NCBI RefSeq assembly: GCF_003072065.1
Contig: NZ_QCYG01000008.1
Location: 62,001-126,000, forward strand
Direction of reading: 5' to 3'
Source: Thalassorhabdomicrobium marinisediminis
GTDB taxonomy: Bacteria > Pseudomonadota > Alphaproteobacteria > Rhodobacterales > Rhodobacteraceae
Length of the DNA: 64,000 nucleotides
In this document: piece by piece, positions 19,348-28,870 of the stretch
Layout of the letters: each line of letters begins with the position of its first letter
Numbering within the stretch: position 1 is the first letter of the stretch
Program-made: the position numbers and the translations under genes
The notes under the pieces: model-generated
Told to the model about the DNA's origin: nothing
What the model saw: only the letters and a program-made list of their open reading frames with translations
Databases searched by the model: none

Positions 19348-20582
19348 GCGGCTTTTTCAAGCTCGAAGGCGTCATGAAGCGACTGCACGGCCAGCTCCAT
19401 GTATTTGCGGTCGATCAACACGCTCACCTTGATCTCGGACGTGGTGATGACCTTGATGTTCACACCTTCGTCGCGCAGCACGGCGAACATCTTGGCCGCG
19501 ACGCCCGCGTGGGACCGCATACCGATACCAACGATGGACACCTTGGCCACGTTCTCATCCGCGACCAGATCGTGGAAATTGATCTCGCCCGAGGCTTTCG
19601 CCTTGTCCATCGCCTGCTGCGCGCGTTTCACCTGATTGATCGGGCAGGAAAACGTCATATCCGTGCGCCCCTCTTCCGAGATGTTCTGCACGATCATGTC
19701 CACGTTCACCCCGGCCTCGGCCAGCGGACCGAAGATCGCCGCCGCGATGCCCGGGCGGTCGGCCACGGAAATAAGCGTCATCTTGGCTTCGTCCCGGCTG
19801 AAGGCCACGCCAGCTACAATGTTGGATTCCATGATTTCTTCCTCTGCACAGACAAGCGTTCCAGCCTCGTCGGTTTGTTCGTCGAATGATGATAGCACAC
19901 GCAGCGGCACCTTGTATCGCATCGCCAGCTCGACCGAGCGGGTCTGCAGCACCTTGGCGCCAAGCGACGCAAGCTCAAGCATCTCCTCAAAGGCGATGCG
20001 GTCCAGCTTGCGCGCTTTCGACGTGACCCGCGGATCGGTGGTATAGACCCCGTCCACGTCCGTATAGATGTCGCAGCGATCCGCCCCGAAGGCCGCCGCA
20101 AAGGCCACCGCCGTGGTGTCAGAGCCGCCGCGGCCCAGCGTTGTGATGCGGTTCTCGTCGCTCAGGCCCTGAAAGCCCGCGACAACCGCGACGCGCATGC
20201 CTTCGGCGAATTTCGCGGTGATGTTCTCGGTCGGAATCTCTTCGATCCGGGCATTCGCGTGGGCGCTGGTGGTTTTCACCGGCACCTGCCAGCCCTGCCA
20301 CGACCGCGCGGGCACGTCCATTTCTTGCAGGGTCAGCGCCATCAGACCGGCGGTCACATTCTCGCCCGAGCTGACGACCGCATCATATTCCCGCGCATCA
20401 TAAAGCGGAGAGGTTTCATCCACGAAGCCCACAAGCTTGTTGGTCTCGCCCGACATGGCCGAGACGATGACGATCACGTCATAGCCGTTCGCCACCTCGA
20501 CCCCCACGCGCTTGGCGGCGCGCCTGATCCGGTCGAGCGTCGCAACGCTCGTACCGCCGAATTTCATCACCAGAACTGGCAT
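19344..20582 (-). CDS. lysC: Aspartate kinase
   Basis: A 412-residue enzyme catalysing the first step of the aspartate family pathway (Lys, Thr, Met, diaminopimelate). It starts MPVLVMKFGGTSVATLDRI (ATG 20582; a TTG four codons upstream is rejected). The substrate and nucleotide region carries TTLGRGGSDTTAVAFAAAFGADRCDIYTDVDGV at about 147-180. The C-terminal third holds two ACT domains (MTLISVADRPGIAAAIFGPLAEAGVNVDMI and VSIVGIGMRSHAGVAAKMFAVL), the allosteric site for lysine and/or threonine. Length is typical. thrC, another gene of the pathway, lies about 3.4 kb away. Confidence 0.97.
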   Translation of the reverse strand: MPVLVMKFGGTSVATLDRIRRAAKRVGVEVANGYDVIVIVSAMSGETNKLVGFVDETSPLYDAREYDAVVSSGENVTAGLMALTLQEMDVPARSWQGWQVPVKTTSAHANARIEEIPTENITAKFAEGMRVAVVAGFQGLSDENRITTLGRGGSDTTAVAFAAAFGADRCDIYTDVDGVYTTDPRVTSKARKLDRIAFEEMLELASLGAKVLQTRSVELAMRYKVPLRVLSSFDEQTDEAGTLVCAEEEIMESNIVAGVAFSRDEAKMTLISVADRPGIAAAIFGPLAEAGVNVDMIVQNISEEGRTDMTFSCPINQVKRAQQAMDKAKASGEINFHDLVADENVAKVSIVGIGMRSHAGVAAKMFAVLRDEGVNIKVITTSEIKVSVLIDRKYMELAVQSLHDAFELEKAA

Positions 20583-20651
20583 AATCTGTCTCAAATCTCG
20601 ATAGTCGTGACCGTTGCGCCCTGTTACGCCGCCGCCCCGCCGGACGCAAGG

Positions 20652-22073
20652 TTACCCGTGGTCACCATGGTGTCGCAGCACCGCGCCGGGGTTCAGGATG
20701 CCCCGCGGGTCCAGCGCCGTCTTGATCGCCCGCATCATCGTCAGCTTTGCCGGATCGCCGTAGCACTCAAGGTCTGCAACCTTGAGCCGCCCGATCCCGT
20801 GCTCGGCGCTGACCGAGCCGCCGAAGCTGTGCACCAGATCATGGACCGTGGTCTTCACCGCTTCGCGTTCGGCCAGATAGGTATCGCGCGAGGAGCCTTG
20901 GGGCGGGAAGACGTTGTAGTGCAGATTGCCGTCCCCCAGATGCCCGAAGCAGTTGATACGGAAGGGGCCGATCTTGCCGATCTCACATGGGGCTTTGGCG
21001 ATGAAATCCGGGATCGCGCTGATCGGCAGGGATATATCGTGGGACGAGATCGACCCGATCTTGCGGTTCGCCTCGGGAATCAACTCGCGGATCGCCCAAA
21101 GGTCCTGCGCCTGCTGTTGCGATTGCGCGATGACGCCATCGGAGACCAGATCAAGCGCCCCTTCGAAAAGCTGCTCCAACGCCGCCTGCGCGGATTGGCC
21201 GGCGGATAGGCCCACCTTGATCAGCACCATCCACTCGGGCGGCCGGGCAAAGGGCGCGTGATGGGCAATGCCCGCCTCGGCCAGAAACGCCAGCCCCTGC
21301 CGGTGGATCAACTCGAACGCCGTGACCGCTTCGCCGATCTGCTCACCAGCGCGCGCGAGAAGACGCACGGCGGCGGCGGGATCGGTCACTACGAACAGCG
21401 CCGTGGCCTCATCCCCCGGGCGCGGCATCAACCGCAGACTGGCGCCCGTGATCACCCCCAGCGTCCCCTCGGACCCGATCATCAGGTCGCGCAGGTCGTA
21501 GCCGGTGTTGTCCTTGCGCAAACGGCTCATGCCGTTCCAGATCGTGCCGTCCGCCAGCACCACCTCAAGCCCCAGACATTGCGCCCGCGCGTTGCCATAG
21601 CGGATCACGTTCAACCCGCCTGCGTTGGTCGCCAAAAGCCCGCCGATCCGCGCCGAGCCCTCGGAGGCGAGCGACAGGGGAAACAGCCGGTCCGCCGCCT
21701 CGGCCACCGCTTGCACATCCGCCAAAATGATCCCGGCATCCACCTCGATCACGTTTTCTTCGGCAAACACCGCGCGCACCTGCGCCATGCGGTGCAGCGA
21801 CAGGATCACCGGCGTGATGTCTTCGGCGATCTGCCCCCCCACCAGACCGGTGCCGCCACCATAGGGCACCACGGGCACCTGCGCGTCGAAACAGGCCCGC
21901 AGCAGCACCGAGACCTCCTGCGTGGTCGCGGGCGAGACGACGTGCCCCCGGCCCTGCCAACGCCCCCGCGGCTCGGTCAGAAAGGCCGCCGGATCGGCCT
22001 GAAACGCAGCCTCTGGCAGCAACGCCCGCAACTGGCGCAGAAACCCGTTATCGGCAGGCCGCAGCTCAGACAT
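20652..22073 (-). CDS. FAD-linked oxidase, GlcD/D-2-hydroxyacid dehydrogenase type
   Basis: A 473-residue flavoenzyme of the VAO/PCMH fold with FAD-binding 4 and FAD-oxidase C domains. VVPYGGGTGLVGGQI at about residues 59-73 is the FAD pyrophosphate loop, and EGSARIGGLLATNAGGLNVIRYGNAR is the second flavin segment. Near the C-terminus are NCFGHLGDGNLHYNVF and GSVSAEHGIGRLK, which carry the active-site and metal-type His residues of D-lactate/D-2-hydroxyglutarate dehydrogenases. As a single gene without GlcE/GlcF it is probably a D-2-hydroxyacid dehydrogenase; the substrate is not decided. Confidence 0.92.
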   Translation of the reverse strand: MSELRPADNGFLRQLRALLPEAAFQADPAAFLTEPRGRWQGRGHVVSPATTQEVSVLLRACFDAQVPVVPYGGGTGLVGGQIAEDITPVILSLHRMAQVRAVFAEENVIEVDAGIILADVQAVAEAADRLFPLSLASEGSARIGGLLATNAGGLNVIRYGNARAQCLGLEVVLADGTIWNGMSRLRKDNTGYDLRDLMIGSEGTLGVITGASLRLMPRPGDEATALFVVTDPAAAVRLLARAGEQIGEAVTAFELIHRQGLAFLAEAGIAHHAPFARPPEWMVLIKVGLSAGQSAQAALEQLFEGALDLVSDGVIAQSQQQAQDLWAIRELIPEANRKIGSISSHDISLPISAIPDFIAKAPCEIGKIGPFRINCFGHLGDGNLHYNVFPPQGSSRDTYLAEREAVKTTVHDLVHSFGGSVSAEHGIGRLKVADLECYGDPAKLTMMRAIKTALDPRGILNPGAVLRHHGDHG

Positions 22074-22085
22074 GCCCCGCCCCCC

Positions 22086-22152
22086 GCTTCTCTGGTTCGA
22101 AAATACCTCGGGGGAGGTCCGGACCCCGTCCGGGCCGGGGGCAGCGCCCCCC
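22086..22152 (+). repeat. Dispersed GC-rich intergenic repeat, copy B
   Basis: TTCTCTGGTTCGAAAATACC runs into CTCGGGGGAGGTCCGGACCCCG and ends in a GGGGGC-AGC-GCCCCC hairpin. It lies between the RimJ-type GNAT and the FAD oxidase, both on the minus strand. The head matches copy D (about 57385, inverted) best, suggesting two subtypes, A/C and B/D. Confidence 0.7.
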
Positions 22153-22168
22153 GCACACGCCGATCCCT

Positions 22169-22753
22169 CTAGCCCACATCGGTCTTGCCCCGACGATCAT
22201 GGCGCAGGTTAGCGTAAAGCACGTGGTTGCGCCACCGCCCGTTGATCTGCAGATAGGATTGCGCGACGCCTTCGTATTTGAACCCGCAGGATTCCAGCAA
22301 CCCGCGCGACGGCGCGTTCTCGGGCAGGCAGCCGGCTTCGATCCGGCTGATGTCGAGCGATGAGAAAGCGTAATGCACCACGGCCTGAATCGCCTCACGC
22401 ATGTAGCCTTCGCGGGCGAATTGCGCGCCGATCCAATAGCCCGCGGTTCCCGCCTGCGCCGGCCCGCGCCGGATGTGATCCAGCGTGATCGCACCCAACA
22501 GCACCTCGTCGCTGCGCCGGATCAGGAACAGCGGCACCGCCGTGCCTTGCGCGATGGACCGTTGCGCCCAATAGACCCGGTTGGTGAAACTCTTGCGGGT
22601 CAGATGGTCCGGCGCCCAAGTCGGTTCCCACGGGGTGAGGAAATCGGCGCTTTCCAAACGCAGCGCCGTCCATTGTCGAAAATCCGCATGCACCGGCGGC
22701 CTCAGGGTGAGGCGTTCGGTTTCCAGCCGGACCTTGCGACGGGGCCGAAACAT
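22169..22753 (-). CDS. GNAT N-acetyltransferase, RimJ/RimL type
   Basis: A 194-residue protein. KVRLETERLTLRPPVHADFRQW at the N-terminus and GTAGYWIGAQFAREGYMREAIQAVVHYAFSSLDISRIEAGCLPENAPSRGLLESCGF in the middle are hallmark segments of RimJ-type Nα-acetyltransferases, which modify ribosomal proteins or other amines. It shares one base with the M16 peptidase stop (TGATG), so it is the last gene of the minus-strand run that begins with ctaC. Confidence 0.88.
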   Translation of the reverse strand: MFRPRRKVRLETERLTLRPPVHADFRQWTALRLESADFLTPWEPTWAPDHLTRKSFTNRVYWAQRSIAQGTAVPLFLIRRSDEVLLGAITLDHIRRGPAQAGTAGYWIGAQFAREGYMREAIQAVVHYAFSSLDISRIEAGCLPENAPSRGLLESCGFKYEGVAQSYLQINGRWRNHVLYANLRHDRRGKTDVG

Positions 22754-24018
22754 CAGGCCGCCAGCCGCGCCTTCAGGGCGTCCAGATCGGGGGCCGCGTC
22801 AATCGGGCCGTAAAGCGCCATGGCCGCCGCCGCGTCCGTGGCGATACGGGCGCCGAAGTCGCGCACGTCTCCGGTGGTGACCGCGTCGATCCGCGCGATG
22901 GTGCCTTCGATGCTGGGCACTTCGCCCCAGATCGCCACCATCCGCGCCAGCCGCTCGGCGCGGTTGCTCGGGCTTTCCAGCCCCATCAACATCCCCGCCT
23001 TCATCTGCGCCCGCGCGCGGGCCACTTCCTCGGCGCTCATGTCATCGGCGGCACGCTTCAATTCGTCCACGGTCAGCGTGGCCAATTCGCCCAGCTGGTC
23101 GCCCGAGGTGCCCGCATAGACCGTCAGCATGCCCGTATCCGCATAGGCCCCCGCTTGGGCGAAAATGGTGTAGCACAGGCCCCGGTTCTCGCGCAGCTCC
23201 TGAAACAGGCGCGACGACATGCCCCCGCCCATGGCAATCGCATGGATCTGCGCGGCGTAGATGCCCGGATCGCGGTAATCCGGCCCCTCGAACGCCAGCG
23301 CGAAATGCGCCTGTTCCAGCGGTTTGACGACCCGCCGCTCTCCGCCTGCGAAGGTCGCAGGTTCGGCCGTGGGGGCGGATTTGCGCCGCGTCATGCCGCC
23401 AAAGAGCTTTTCAGCCTGCGCCAGAAGTTTGTCCGGGTCCACAGCGCCCGCAGCCGACAGGATCATCTGCTCGGGGCCGTATTGTTCCTTGATGAAGGTC
23501 GCCAGATCCGCGCGCGAGAAGCTGCTCACACGGTCGGTGGGGCCCAAAATTGTGCGGCCCAGAGCCTGCTGGGGAAAGGCTTCTTCTTGCAACCAGTCGA
23601 AGATGATGTCGTCAGGCGTGTCGAGCGCCTGGCCAATCTCTTGCAGGATCACCCCCCGCTCGACCTCGATCTCGCTTTGCTCCAGCGCGGGGTTGAGCAG
23701 GATATCCGCGATCACATCCAGCGCCAGCGGCACGTCGTTTTCCAGCACCCGCGCGTAATAGGCCGTCATCTCGCGGCTGGTATAGGCGTTGATGTAGCCG
23801 CCCACGTCTTCTATGGCTTCGGCAATCTGCAAGGCCGAGCGCCGCTCGGTCCCCTTGAAGGCCATATGCTCCAGAAAATGCGCGATGCCGTTCTGTTCGG
23901 GCCGCTCGTCCCGCCCGCCCGCGGTGACCCAGATCCCGATCGAGGCGGACTTCAGGCCGGGCATCTGTTCGGTGACGATGCGGAACCCGTTGGACAGCGT
24001 GTGGAATTGAACGGTCAT
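22753..24018 (-). CDS. M16 family zinc peptidase (processing-peptidase-like)
   Basis: A 421-residue pitrilysin-family metallopeptidase. The inverted zinc motif HFLEH (in IAHFLEHMAFKGTERR, about residues 47-63) is intact, with the distal ligand Glu in EIEVERGVILQEIGQ. The C-terminal half is the second, inactive M16 domain (PLEQAHFALAFEGPDY, GGGMSSRLFQELRENRGLCYTI). It resembles the mitochondrial processing peptidase beta subunit and probably degrades peptides. It is conserved directly after thrC in this group, with a 4-base overlap. Confidence 0.94.
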   Translation of the reverse strand: MTVQFHTLSNGFRIVTEQMPGLKSASIGIWVTAGGRDERPEQNGIAHFLEHMAFKGTERRSALQIAEAIEDVGGYINAYTSREMTAYYARVLENDVPLALDVIADILLNPALEQSEIEVERGVILQEIGQALDTPDDIIFDWLQEEAFPQQALGRTILGPTDRVSSFSRADLATFIKEQYGPEQMILSAAGAVDPDKLLAQAEKLFGGMTRRKSAPTAEPATFAGGERRVVKPLEQAHFALAFEGPDYRDPGIYAAQIHAIAMGGGMSSRLFQELRENRGLCYTIFAQAGAYADTGMLTVYAGTSGDQLGELATLTVDELKRAADDMSAEEVARARAQMKAGMLMGLESPSNRAERLARMVAIWGEVPSIEGTIARIDAVTTGDVRDFGARIATDAAAAMALYGPIDAAPDLDALKARLAA

Positions 24019-25403
24019 GTCTGGATACGCTCCGTGATCAGGGCCTGCAGGGCGGCAAGGTCGTTGGGCACGCGCGTCACCCGTTCTTCACGGTCGAACA
24101 GGTCGGCCATGTGCGGCGGCAGCGGCGGATGCTGGCCGGTGGCCTGTTCGACGGCGGCGGGAAATTTCGCCGGATGGGCGGTCGCCAGCGTGATCATCGG
24201 CACGGCACCGAGATGGTCTTCGGCAACCTTTACCCCCACCGCGCTGTGGGGGCACAGCAACTCGCCCGAGCGCTTCACCTCGGCCGCGATGGTGGCAGAG
24301 GTCTCGTCTTCCGAGGCGCGGCCCGAGGCAAAGGTATCGCGCAGCATCTCGATGGCCCCTTGGGAAATCGTGAAGCCGCCCTTGTCTTTGAGGTCCTGCA
24401 TCTGCTCGGCCACCACGGCCCCGTCCTGCCCATAGGCGTAGAAGAGCGCGCGTTCGAAGTTCGACGACACCTGAATGTCCATCGACGGGCTGATCGACGG
24501 GGTCACCCCCTCTTTCACCTGCGCGCCGGTCTGTAGCGTGCGGTGCAGGATGTCGTTCTGGTTGGTGGCGATTACCAGTTGCTCGATTGGCAGGCCCATC
24601 CGCTTGGCGATGTAGCCTGCGAAGATGTCGCCGAAGTTGCCCGTGGGCACGGTGAAGCTGACCTTGCGGTGCGGCGCGCCAAGCGACACGGCGGAGGAGA
24701 AGTAATAAACCACCTGCGCCAGCACACGCCCCCAGTTGATCGAATTCACGCCGGCAAGGTTCACCGCATCGCGGAAGTCGAAGTCGTTGAACATGTCCTT
24801 CAGCGCGGCCTGACAATCGTCGAAGTCGCCATCCATCGCCAGCGCGTGGACGTTTCCTTCGGTCGGGGTGGTCATCTGGCGGCGCTGCACCTCGGACACG
24901 CGGCCGTGCGGAAACAGGATGAACACGTCGACGTTGCTCAGGCCGCGGAACGCTTCGATCGCGGCCGATCCGGTGTCGCCCGAGGTCGCGCCGACGATGG
25001 TGATGCGCTTGCCCGAACGGGTGAGCGAGGCTTGAAACATCTGGCCGATAAGCTGCATGGCGAAGTCCTTGAACGCCAGCGTCGGGCCGTGGAACAGCTC
25101 AAGCAGGAAGTGGTTCGCGTCCAACTGCTTGAGCGGCGCGCGGGCGGCGTGATCGAACCCGCTGTAGGCTGCCGCGATCAACTCGCGGAATTCCGCGTCG
25201 GTGAAGGTGTCGCCGATGAAGGGGCGCATGACGGTGAAGGCGATATCCTCATAGGACTGGCCCGCCATCGCGGCGATGGTGTCGGCGTCAAGGCCGGGGA
25301 TCTCCTGCGGGACATACAGCCCGCCGTCCCGCGCCAAGCCGGTCATCATCGCATCTTCGAAGCTGAGCACGGGCGCTTCGCCCCGGGTCGAGATATACTG
25401 CAT
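24015..25403 (-). CDS. thrC: Threonine synthase
   Basis: A 462-residue PLP enzyme converting O-phosphohomoserine to threonine. It starts MQYISTRGEAPVLSFEDAMMTGLARDGGLYVP; ATG 25403 is preferred to 25439, which adds 12 non-homologous residues. The PLP Lys lies in PTLAFKDFAMQLIGQ (about 105-119). ITIVGATSGDTGSAAIEAFRGL is the phosphate-binding loop and PTGNFGDIFAGYIAKRMGLP is also characteristic. It is one base after surf1 in the cytochrome oxidase operon. Confidence 0.96.
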   Translation of the reverse strand: MQYISTRGEAPVLSFEDAMMTGLARDGGLYVPQEIPGLDADTIAAMAGQSYEDIAFTVMRPFIGDTFTDAEFRELIAAAYSGFDHAARAPLKQLDANHFLLELFHGPTLAFKDFAMQLIGQMFQASLTRSGKRITIVGATSGDTGSAAIEAFRGLSNVDVFILFPHGRVSEVQRRQMTTPTEGNVHALAMDGDFDDCQAALKDMFNDFDFRDAVNLAGVNSINWGRVLAQVVYYFSSAVSLGAPHRKVSFTVPTGNFGDIFAGYIAKRMGLPIEQLVIATNQNDILHRTLQTGAQVKEGVTPSISPSMDIQVSSNFERALFYAYGQDGAVVAEQMQDLKDKGGFTISQGAIEMLRDTFASGRASEDETSATIAAEVKRSGELLCPHSAVGVKVAEDHLGAVPMITLATAHPAKFPAAVEQATGQHPPLPPHMADLFDREERVTRVPNDLAALQALITERIQT

Positions 25404-25404
25404 T

Positions 25405-26079
25405 CTAGGCGTCCTTCCAGCGCGTCCCCCGCGCCACATAGAAAATCGTCATTGCGGACCAGACCACGGCCAGCAGGAACCAGGTGATCGCATATTCAAG
25501 GTGGTCGTTCTTGATGCTGCGCGTGTCGACGGGCAAGGGCGTCACGCGGTCGTCGTATTGCGATGCCGCCGAAAGCACAACCAGAACCGGCTCGGCCTCA
25601 AGCGCGCGGGCCATGGCGGGCACGTCGCGGGCATACCATTCCATGCCTTCGGGCGGCTGGTCCGACATGTCATCGGGCCAAAGCAGATTGCCCTGCACGG
25701 TGACTGTTTCGGTCAGCGGATCGGCGGCACGGGCCGCGGCGTCGTTGATTTCAAGCAACCCCTGATCGAGCATCACGCGGCGGCCATCGCTGGTCTCGAA
25801 CGCGGAGATGACATGGTGCCCGGTTCCGGCGGTGGTGCCGGAATCGAGAAACCAGATTTCGTCCCCCGTGGCGGCGCCTTCCATGATGACGGTCAGGTAA
25901 TTGTCCGTTTCCGGTTCCGGAACCTCGGGCAACGGCACCGGGGGCTGCGCCAGCCGGGCTTCGATGTCGGCGATCACACCCTCTTTCCAATCGAGTCGGT
26001 CTACCTGCCAGAAGCCGAGCCAGAGCAGTACCGCAAGGCCGCCCAGTCCGATCACCAAGGGAAAGAGAAGGTTTCGCAT
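25405..26079 (-). CDS. SURF1 family cytochrome oxidase assembly protein
   Basis: A 224-residue membrane protein. One transmembrane helix at the N-terminus (MRNLLFPLVIGLGGLAVLLWLGFWQVDRLDWK, with the conserved LGFWQ-x-x-R-x-x-W-K) and one at the C-terminus (LEYAITWFLLAVVWSAMTIFYV) enclose a periplasmic domain. That is the SURF1 topology. SURF1 (Shy1) helps insert heme a into subunit I. Start ATG 26079 has AGGGAC upstream; the extension to 26139 lies in the hairpin region and is rejected. Confidence 0.93.
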   Translation of the reverse strand: MRNLLFPLVIGLGGLAVLLWLGFWQVDRLDWKEGVIADIEARLAQPPVPLPEVPEPETDNYLTVIMEGAATGDEIWFLDSGTTAGTGHHVISAFETSDGRRVMLDQGLLEINDAAARAADPLTETVTVQGNLLWPDDMSDQPPEGMEWYARDVPAMARALEAEPVLVVLSAASQYDDRVTPLPVDTRSIKNDHLEYAITWFLLAVVWSAMTIFYVARGTRWKDA

Positions 26080-26090
26080 GAAAGTCCCTA

Positions 26091-26126
26091 AAACTGGAAA
26101 ACGCGCGAGGCTGTCACCCCGCGCGT
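26091..26126 (-). terminator. Hairpin between ctaE and surf1
   Basis: ACGCGCG (26101-26107) pairs with CGCGCGT (26120-26126) around a 12-base loop. On the minus strand it is followed by TTTCCAGTTTT, a modest U-rich tract. It could be a leaky terminator that lowers surf1 and thrC transcription relative to the oxidase subunits. Confidence 0.5.
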
Positions 26127-26159
26127 CTTGTCGTGTCACCTGTGCGAGGTCAAGGCGTC

Positions 26160-26963
26160 TTACTGACCCCAGACGTAGATCGCCGCGAAAAGGAACAGCC
26201 AGACCACGTCAACAAAGTGCCAGTACCAGGCCGCCGCTTCGAGGCCGACGTGCTTTTCGGGGGTGAAGTGCCCTGCCCGCGCCCGCATGTAGCAGACGAA
26301 CAGGAAGATCGTCCCGATGGCCACATGGAAGCCGTGGAAGCCGGTCGCCATGAAGAAGTTCGCGCCGTAGATGTTGCCGGCAAGGCCAAAGGCCGCGTGG
26401 CTGTATTCATAGGCCTGGAAGATCGTGAACAGGATACCCAGCAGCACCGCCAGCAAAAGGCCGTTTTTCAGGTCTTTGCGGTTGTTCTCATGCACCAGCG
26501 CGTGGTGCGCCCATGTGGCTGCGGCCCCCGAACACAACAGGATCAGAGTGTTGATCAGCGGCAAGTGCCAGGGATCGAAGGTCTCGATCCCCTCGGGCGG
26601 CCAGACACCGTCAACGGCAGGCGACAGCGGGCCCATGGGATACATGGCATGCTTGAAGAACGACCAGAACCACGCGGCGAAGAACATCACTTCGGACATG
26701 ATGAACATGATGTAGCCATAGCGCAGGCCGATCCGCACGACGGGCGTATGATCGCCCTGCTGGCTTTCGGCCACCACGTCGGCCCACCATCCGTACATGC
26801 AGTAGAACACACCGGCCAGACCCATCAGGAACAGATAGGGGCTGTCGCTGGAATCCATCCAGAGCACCGCGCCGAACAGCATGGTGAACACGGCGATGCC
26901 GGTCAGCAAGGGCCAGATCGACGGGTTCAGGATGTGGTAGTCGTGGTTCTTTTCGTGCGCCAT
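26160..26963 (-). CDS. ctaE: Cytochrome c oxidase subunit III
   Basis: A 267-residue protein with seven predicted transmembrane helices. [25 protein letters not shown] is the standard N-terminus, [17 protein letters not shown] holds the conserved Glu/His region, and [19 protein letters not shown] with [21 protein letters not shown] is the C-terminal signature. It is part of the aa3-type oxidase; subunit I (ctaD) is not in the window. Upstream is ctaG, 28 bases away. Confidence 0.98.
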   Translation of the reverse strand: MAHEKNHDYHILNPSIWPLLTGIAVFTMLFGAVLWMDSSDSPYLFLMGLAGVFYCMYGWWADVVAESQQGDHTPVVRIGLRYGYIMFIMSEVMFFAAWFWSFFKHAMYPMGPLSPAVDGVWPPEGIETFDPWHLPLINTLILLCSGAAATWAHHALVHENNRKDLKNGLLLAVLLGILFTIFQAYEYSHAAFGLAGNIYGANFFMATGFHGFHVAIGTIFLFVCYMRARAGHFTPEKHVGLEAAAWYWHFVDVVWLFLFAAIYVWGQ

Positions 26964-26991
26964 GGGTGTGTTCCCTCGTGGGTTTTTGGTC

Positions 26992-27594
26992 TTAGTTCAA
27001 TTCGGTCGGCGGGTTCAGGTCAAGACTGGCATTCTGCACCGCCTCGGGCATGTTGTTCCGGTGGAACGTATACCCCAAAGTGATCGTATGGATATAGCGT
27101 CCTTCGTAGTCATCGACGATGTCGGGGTCGATGTAAAACGTGACCGGCATGTTCATCGTCTCGCCCGGTTGCAGGACCTGCTGTTCAAAGCAGAAACAGT
27201 CGATCTTGTCGAAGAACCCGCCCGCCGCATAAGGGGCGACGTTGTAGGACGCGGCCCCGGCGATGGGCTCGTCCGTGGGGTTCGTCGCCTCATAGAAGGC
27301 CAGCACCGTTTCACCGATGCGCACCTCCATCTCACGCTGGAGGGGTTTGAACTCCCACGGCATGTCGCGGGCAACAGCGGATTCGAAGCGCACCTTGATC
27401 GTCTGGTCCAGAATCCGGTCCGAGCCACTGGTGGCGACGTTGGTCACACCGCTGAAGCCGGTCACGCGGCAGAACCAGTCGTAGAACGGGACCGAGGCCC
27501 AGGCCAGCCCGCCCATGAGCACAACGATGCTGACCGCCTGGGTCGCGGTGCGGCTCGGTCCCTCGGGGATGTAGTTGAACGGGTTCAGTTTCAT
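26992..27594 (-). CDS. ctaG: Cytochrome c oxidase assembly protein CtaG (Cox11)
   Basis: A 200-residue copper chaperone for the CuB site of subunit I. A single N-terminal anchor ([28 protein letters not shown]) is followed by a periplasmic beta domain containing the copper motif [10 protein letters not shown] at about residues 124-133, followed by [11 protein letters not shown]. Length and motifs are typical. Its start overlaps the small upstream gene by 4 bases. Confidence 0.97.
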   Translation of the reverse strand: MKLNPFNYIPEGPSRTATQAVSIVVLMGGLAWASVPFYDWFCRVTGFSGVTNVATSGSDRILDQTIKVRFESAVARDMPWEFKPLQREMEVRIGETVLAFYEATNPTDEPIAGAASYNVAPYAAGGFFDKIDCFCFEQQVLQPGETMNMPVTFYIDPDIVDDYEGRYIHTITLGYTFHRNNMPEAVQNASLDLNPPTELN

Positions 27595-27848
27595 GGCTCG
27601 CCCTCCTCAGCAGCACGTTGCGCGGCCTGTTCCGCGGCACGCTTCTCGGCGGCTTCCAGCGCGCCGGGTTCAAGCTGGGGGCGGGCGACATGGTCGAACC
27701 GTTCCATCTGGGTGATGTCCGACAGGCCCAGCACCTTGACCACTGTCAGCCCGAAGACGATGCCAATCAGCGCCAGCAACAAAAGGCCCACGCCCCAGTT
27801 GCGGCCCCGGCGGCGGTTGTGCAGTTCATGTTCGACCTTGAGTGCCAT
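27591..27848 (-). CDS. Small membrane protein between ctaB and ctaG
   Basis: An 85-residue protein: MALKVEHELHNRRRGRNWGVGLLLLALIGI and onward, i.e. a basic N-terminus, one transmembrane helix (about 19-41), then a short acidic/Ala-rich tail (EAAEKRAAEQAAQRAAEE) that is likely helical. ATG 27848 lies three bases after the ctaB stop and its own stop overlaps ctaG, so it is translated within the operon. Many alphaproteobacteria carry a small single-helix gene at this position, sometimes called coxF-like; its role in oxidase assembly is presumed, not known. Confidence 0.75.
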   Translation of the reverse strand: MALKVEHELHNRRRGRNWGVGLLLLALIGIVFGLTVVKVLGLSDITQMERFDHVARPQLEPGALEAAEKRAAEQAAQRAAEEGEP

Positions 27849-27850
27849 TT

Positions 27851-28792
27851 CTACCATCCAGCCCATTGCGTCAGGCCATATGTGCGCAGCAAAGCCTCAA
27901 CCAGCAATGCGCCAAAATGTCCGAACAGGTAGTAGATGGAAACGACGAAGGTGCGCCGCTCGACCGCGTGTTTGTCCGCCTCGCTGTCGGCATCTGTGCG
28001 CGTCCAGATTGCGTAGCAGCCGCGCAGGAACCAGACGTTGAGCACCACAGCCACAAGCAGGTAGAACGGCCCGCCGATCGAGGTGAAACCCAACCCGAAA
28101 GCGACGGCCACAAGCGGCAGGCAATAGGCCAGAATGTGCTTGCGGGTCACGTCGCGCCCGTGGGTTTCGGTCAGCATCGGCACGCCCGCGTCCCCGTAGT
28201 CGGATTTCACGAACAGGGCGAGCGCCCAGAAATGCGGCGGCGTCCACATGAAGATCAGCGCGAACATCAACACGCTTTCCAGCGAGACAGAGCCCGTGGC
28301 CACGGCCCAGCCGATCATCGGGGGGAAGGCGCCAGCGGCGCCGCCGATCACGATGTTCTGCGGCGTCGAGCGCTTCAGCCACATGGAATAGATCACGGCA
28401 TAGAAGAAGATGGTGAAGGCCAGAAGCCCGGCGGCCAGCGCGTTGGTCGCCAGAAACAGCAGCACCACGGCAAAGACCGACAGGGTCACGCCGATGCCCA
28501 GCGCCTCACCGGGTTGCACCGCGCCTGACGGGATCGGGCGGTTCACCGTGCGCTTCATGATGGCGTCGATATCCGCGTCCCACCACATGTTCAGCGCGCC
28601 CGAGGCCCCTGCCCCCACCGCGATGCACAGCACCGCGACAAAGGCGATGAACGGATTCACCGAGACCGGCGCGACCAGCAGCCCCACAAGGGCTGTGAAC
28701 ACCACCAGTTGCATCACGCGCGGCTTCATCAAGGCGAAATAATCGCCCATCTGCGCCTCTCGAGTGTGCTGTTGATTGGTCACGTCAGTCAT
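27851..28792 (-). CDS. ctaB: Protoheme IX farnesyltransferase (heme O synthase)
   Basis: A 313-residue UbiA-superfamily integral membrane enzyme that adds a farnesyl group to heme b, giving heme O for heme A synthesis. It shows ALMKPRVMQLVVFTALVG, NMWWDADIDAIMKRTVNRPIPSG (the first Asp-rich motif, about residues 80-100) and a second conserved stretch TPPHFWALALFVKSDYGDAGVPML. Start ATG 28792 (MTDVTNQQHTREAQM) is preferred to 28843. Located between ctaC and the small gene. Confidence 0.96.
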   Translation of the reverse strand: MTDVTNQQHTREAQMGDYFALMKPRVMQLVVFTALVGLLVAPVSVNPFIAFVAVLCIAVGAGASGALNMWWDADIDAIMKRTVNRPIPSGAVQPGEALGIGVTLSVFAVVLLFLATNALAAGLLAFTIFFYAVIYSMWLKRSTPQNIVIGGAAGAFPPMIGWAVATGSVSLESVLMFALIFMWTPPHFWALALFVKSDYGDAGVPMLTETHGRDVTRKHILAYCLPLVAVAFGLGFTSIGGPFYLLVAVVLNVWFLRGCYAIWTRTDADSEADKHAVERRTFVVSIYYLFGHFGALLVEALLRTYGLTQWAGW

Positions 28793-28870
28793 TACGGTCC
28801 TGTAACTTGAAACGCCGGGCAAACCCTGCCCGACGCGAAACATTCATACGGCGAAGGCCCGCAGACAGCC

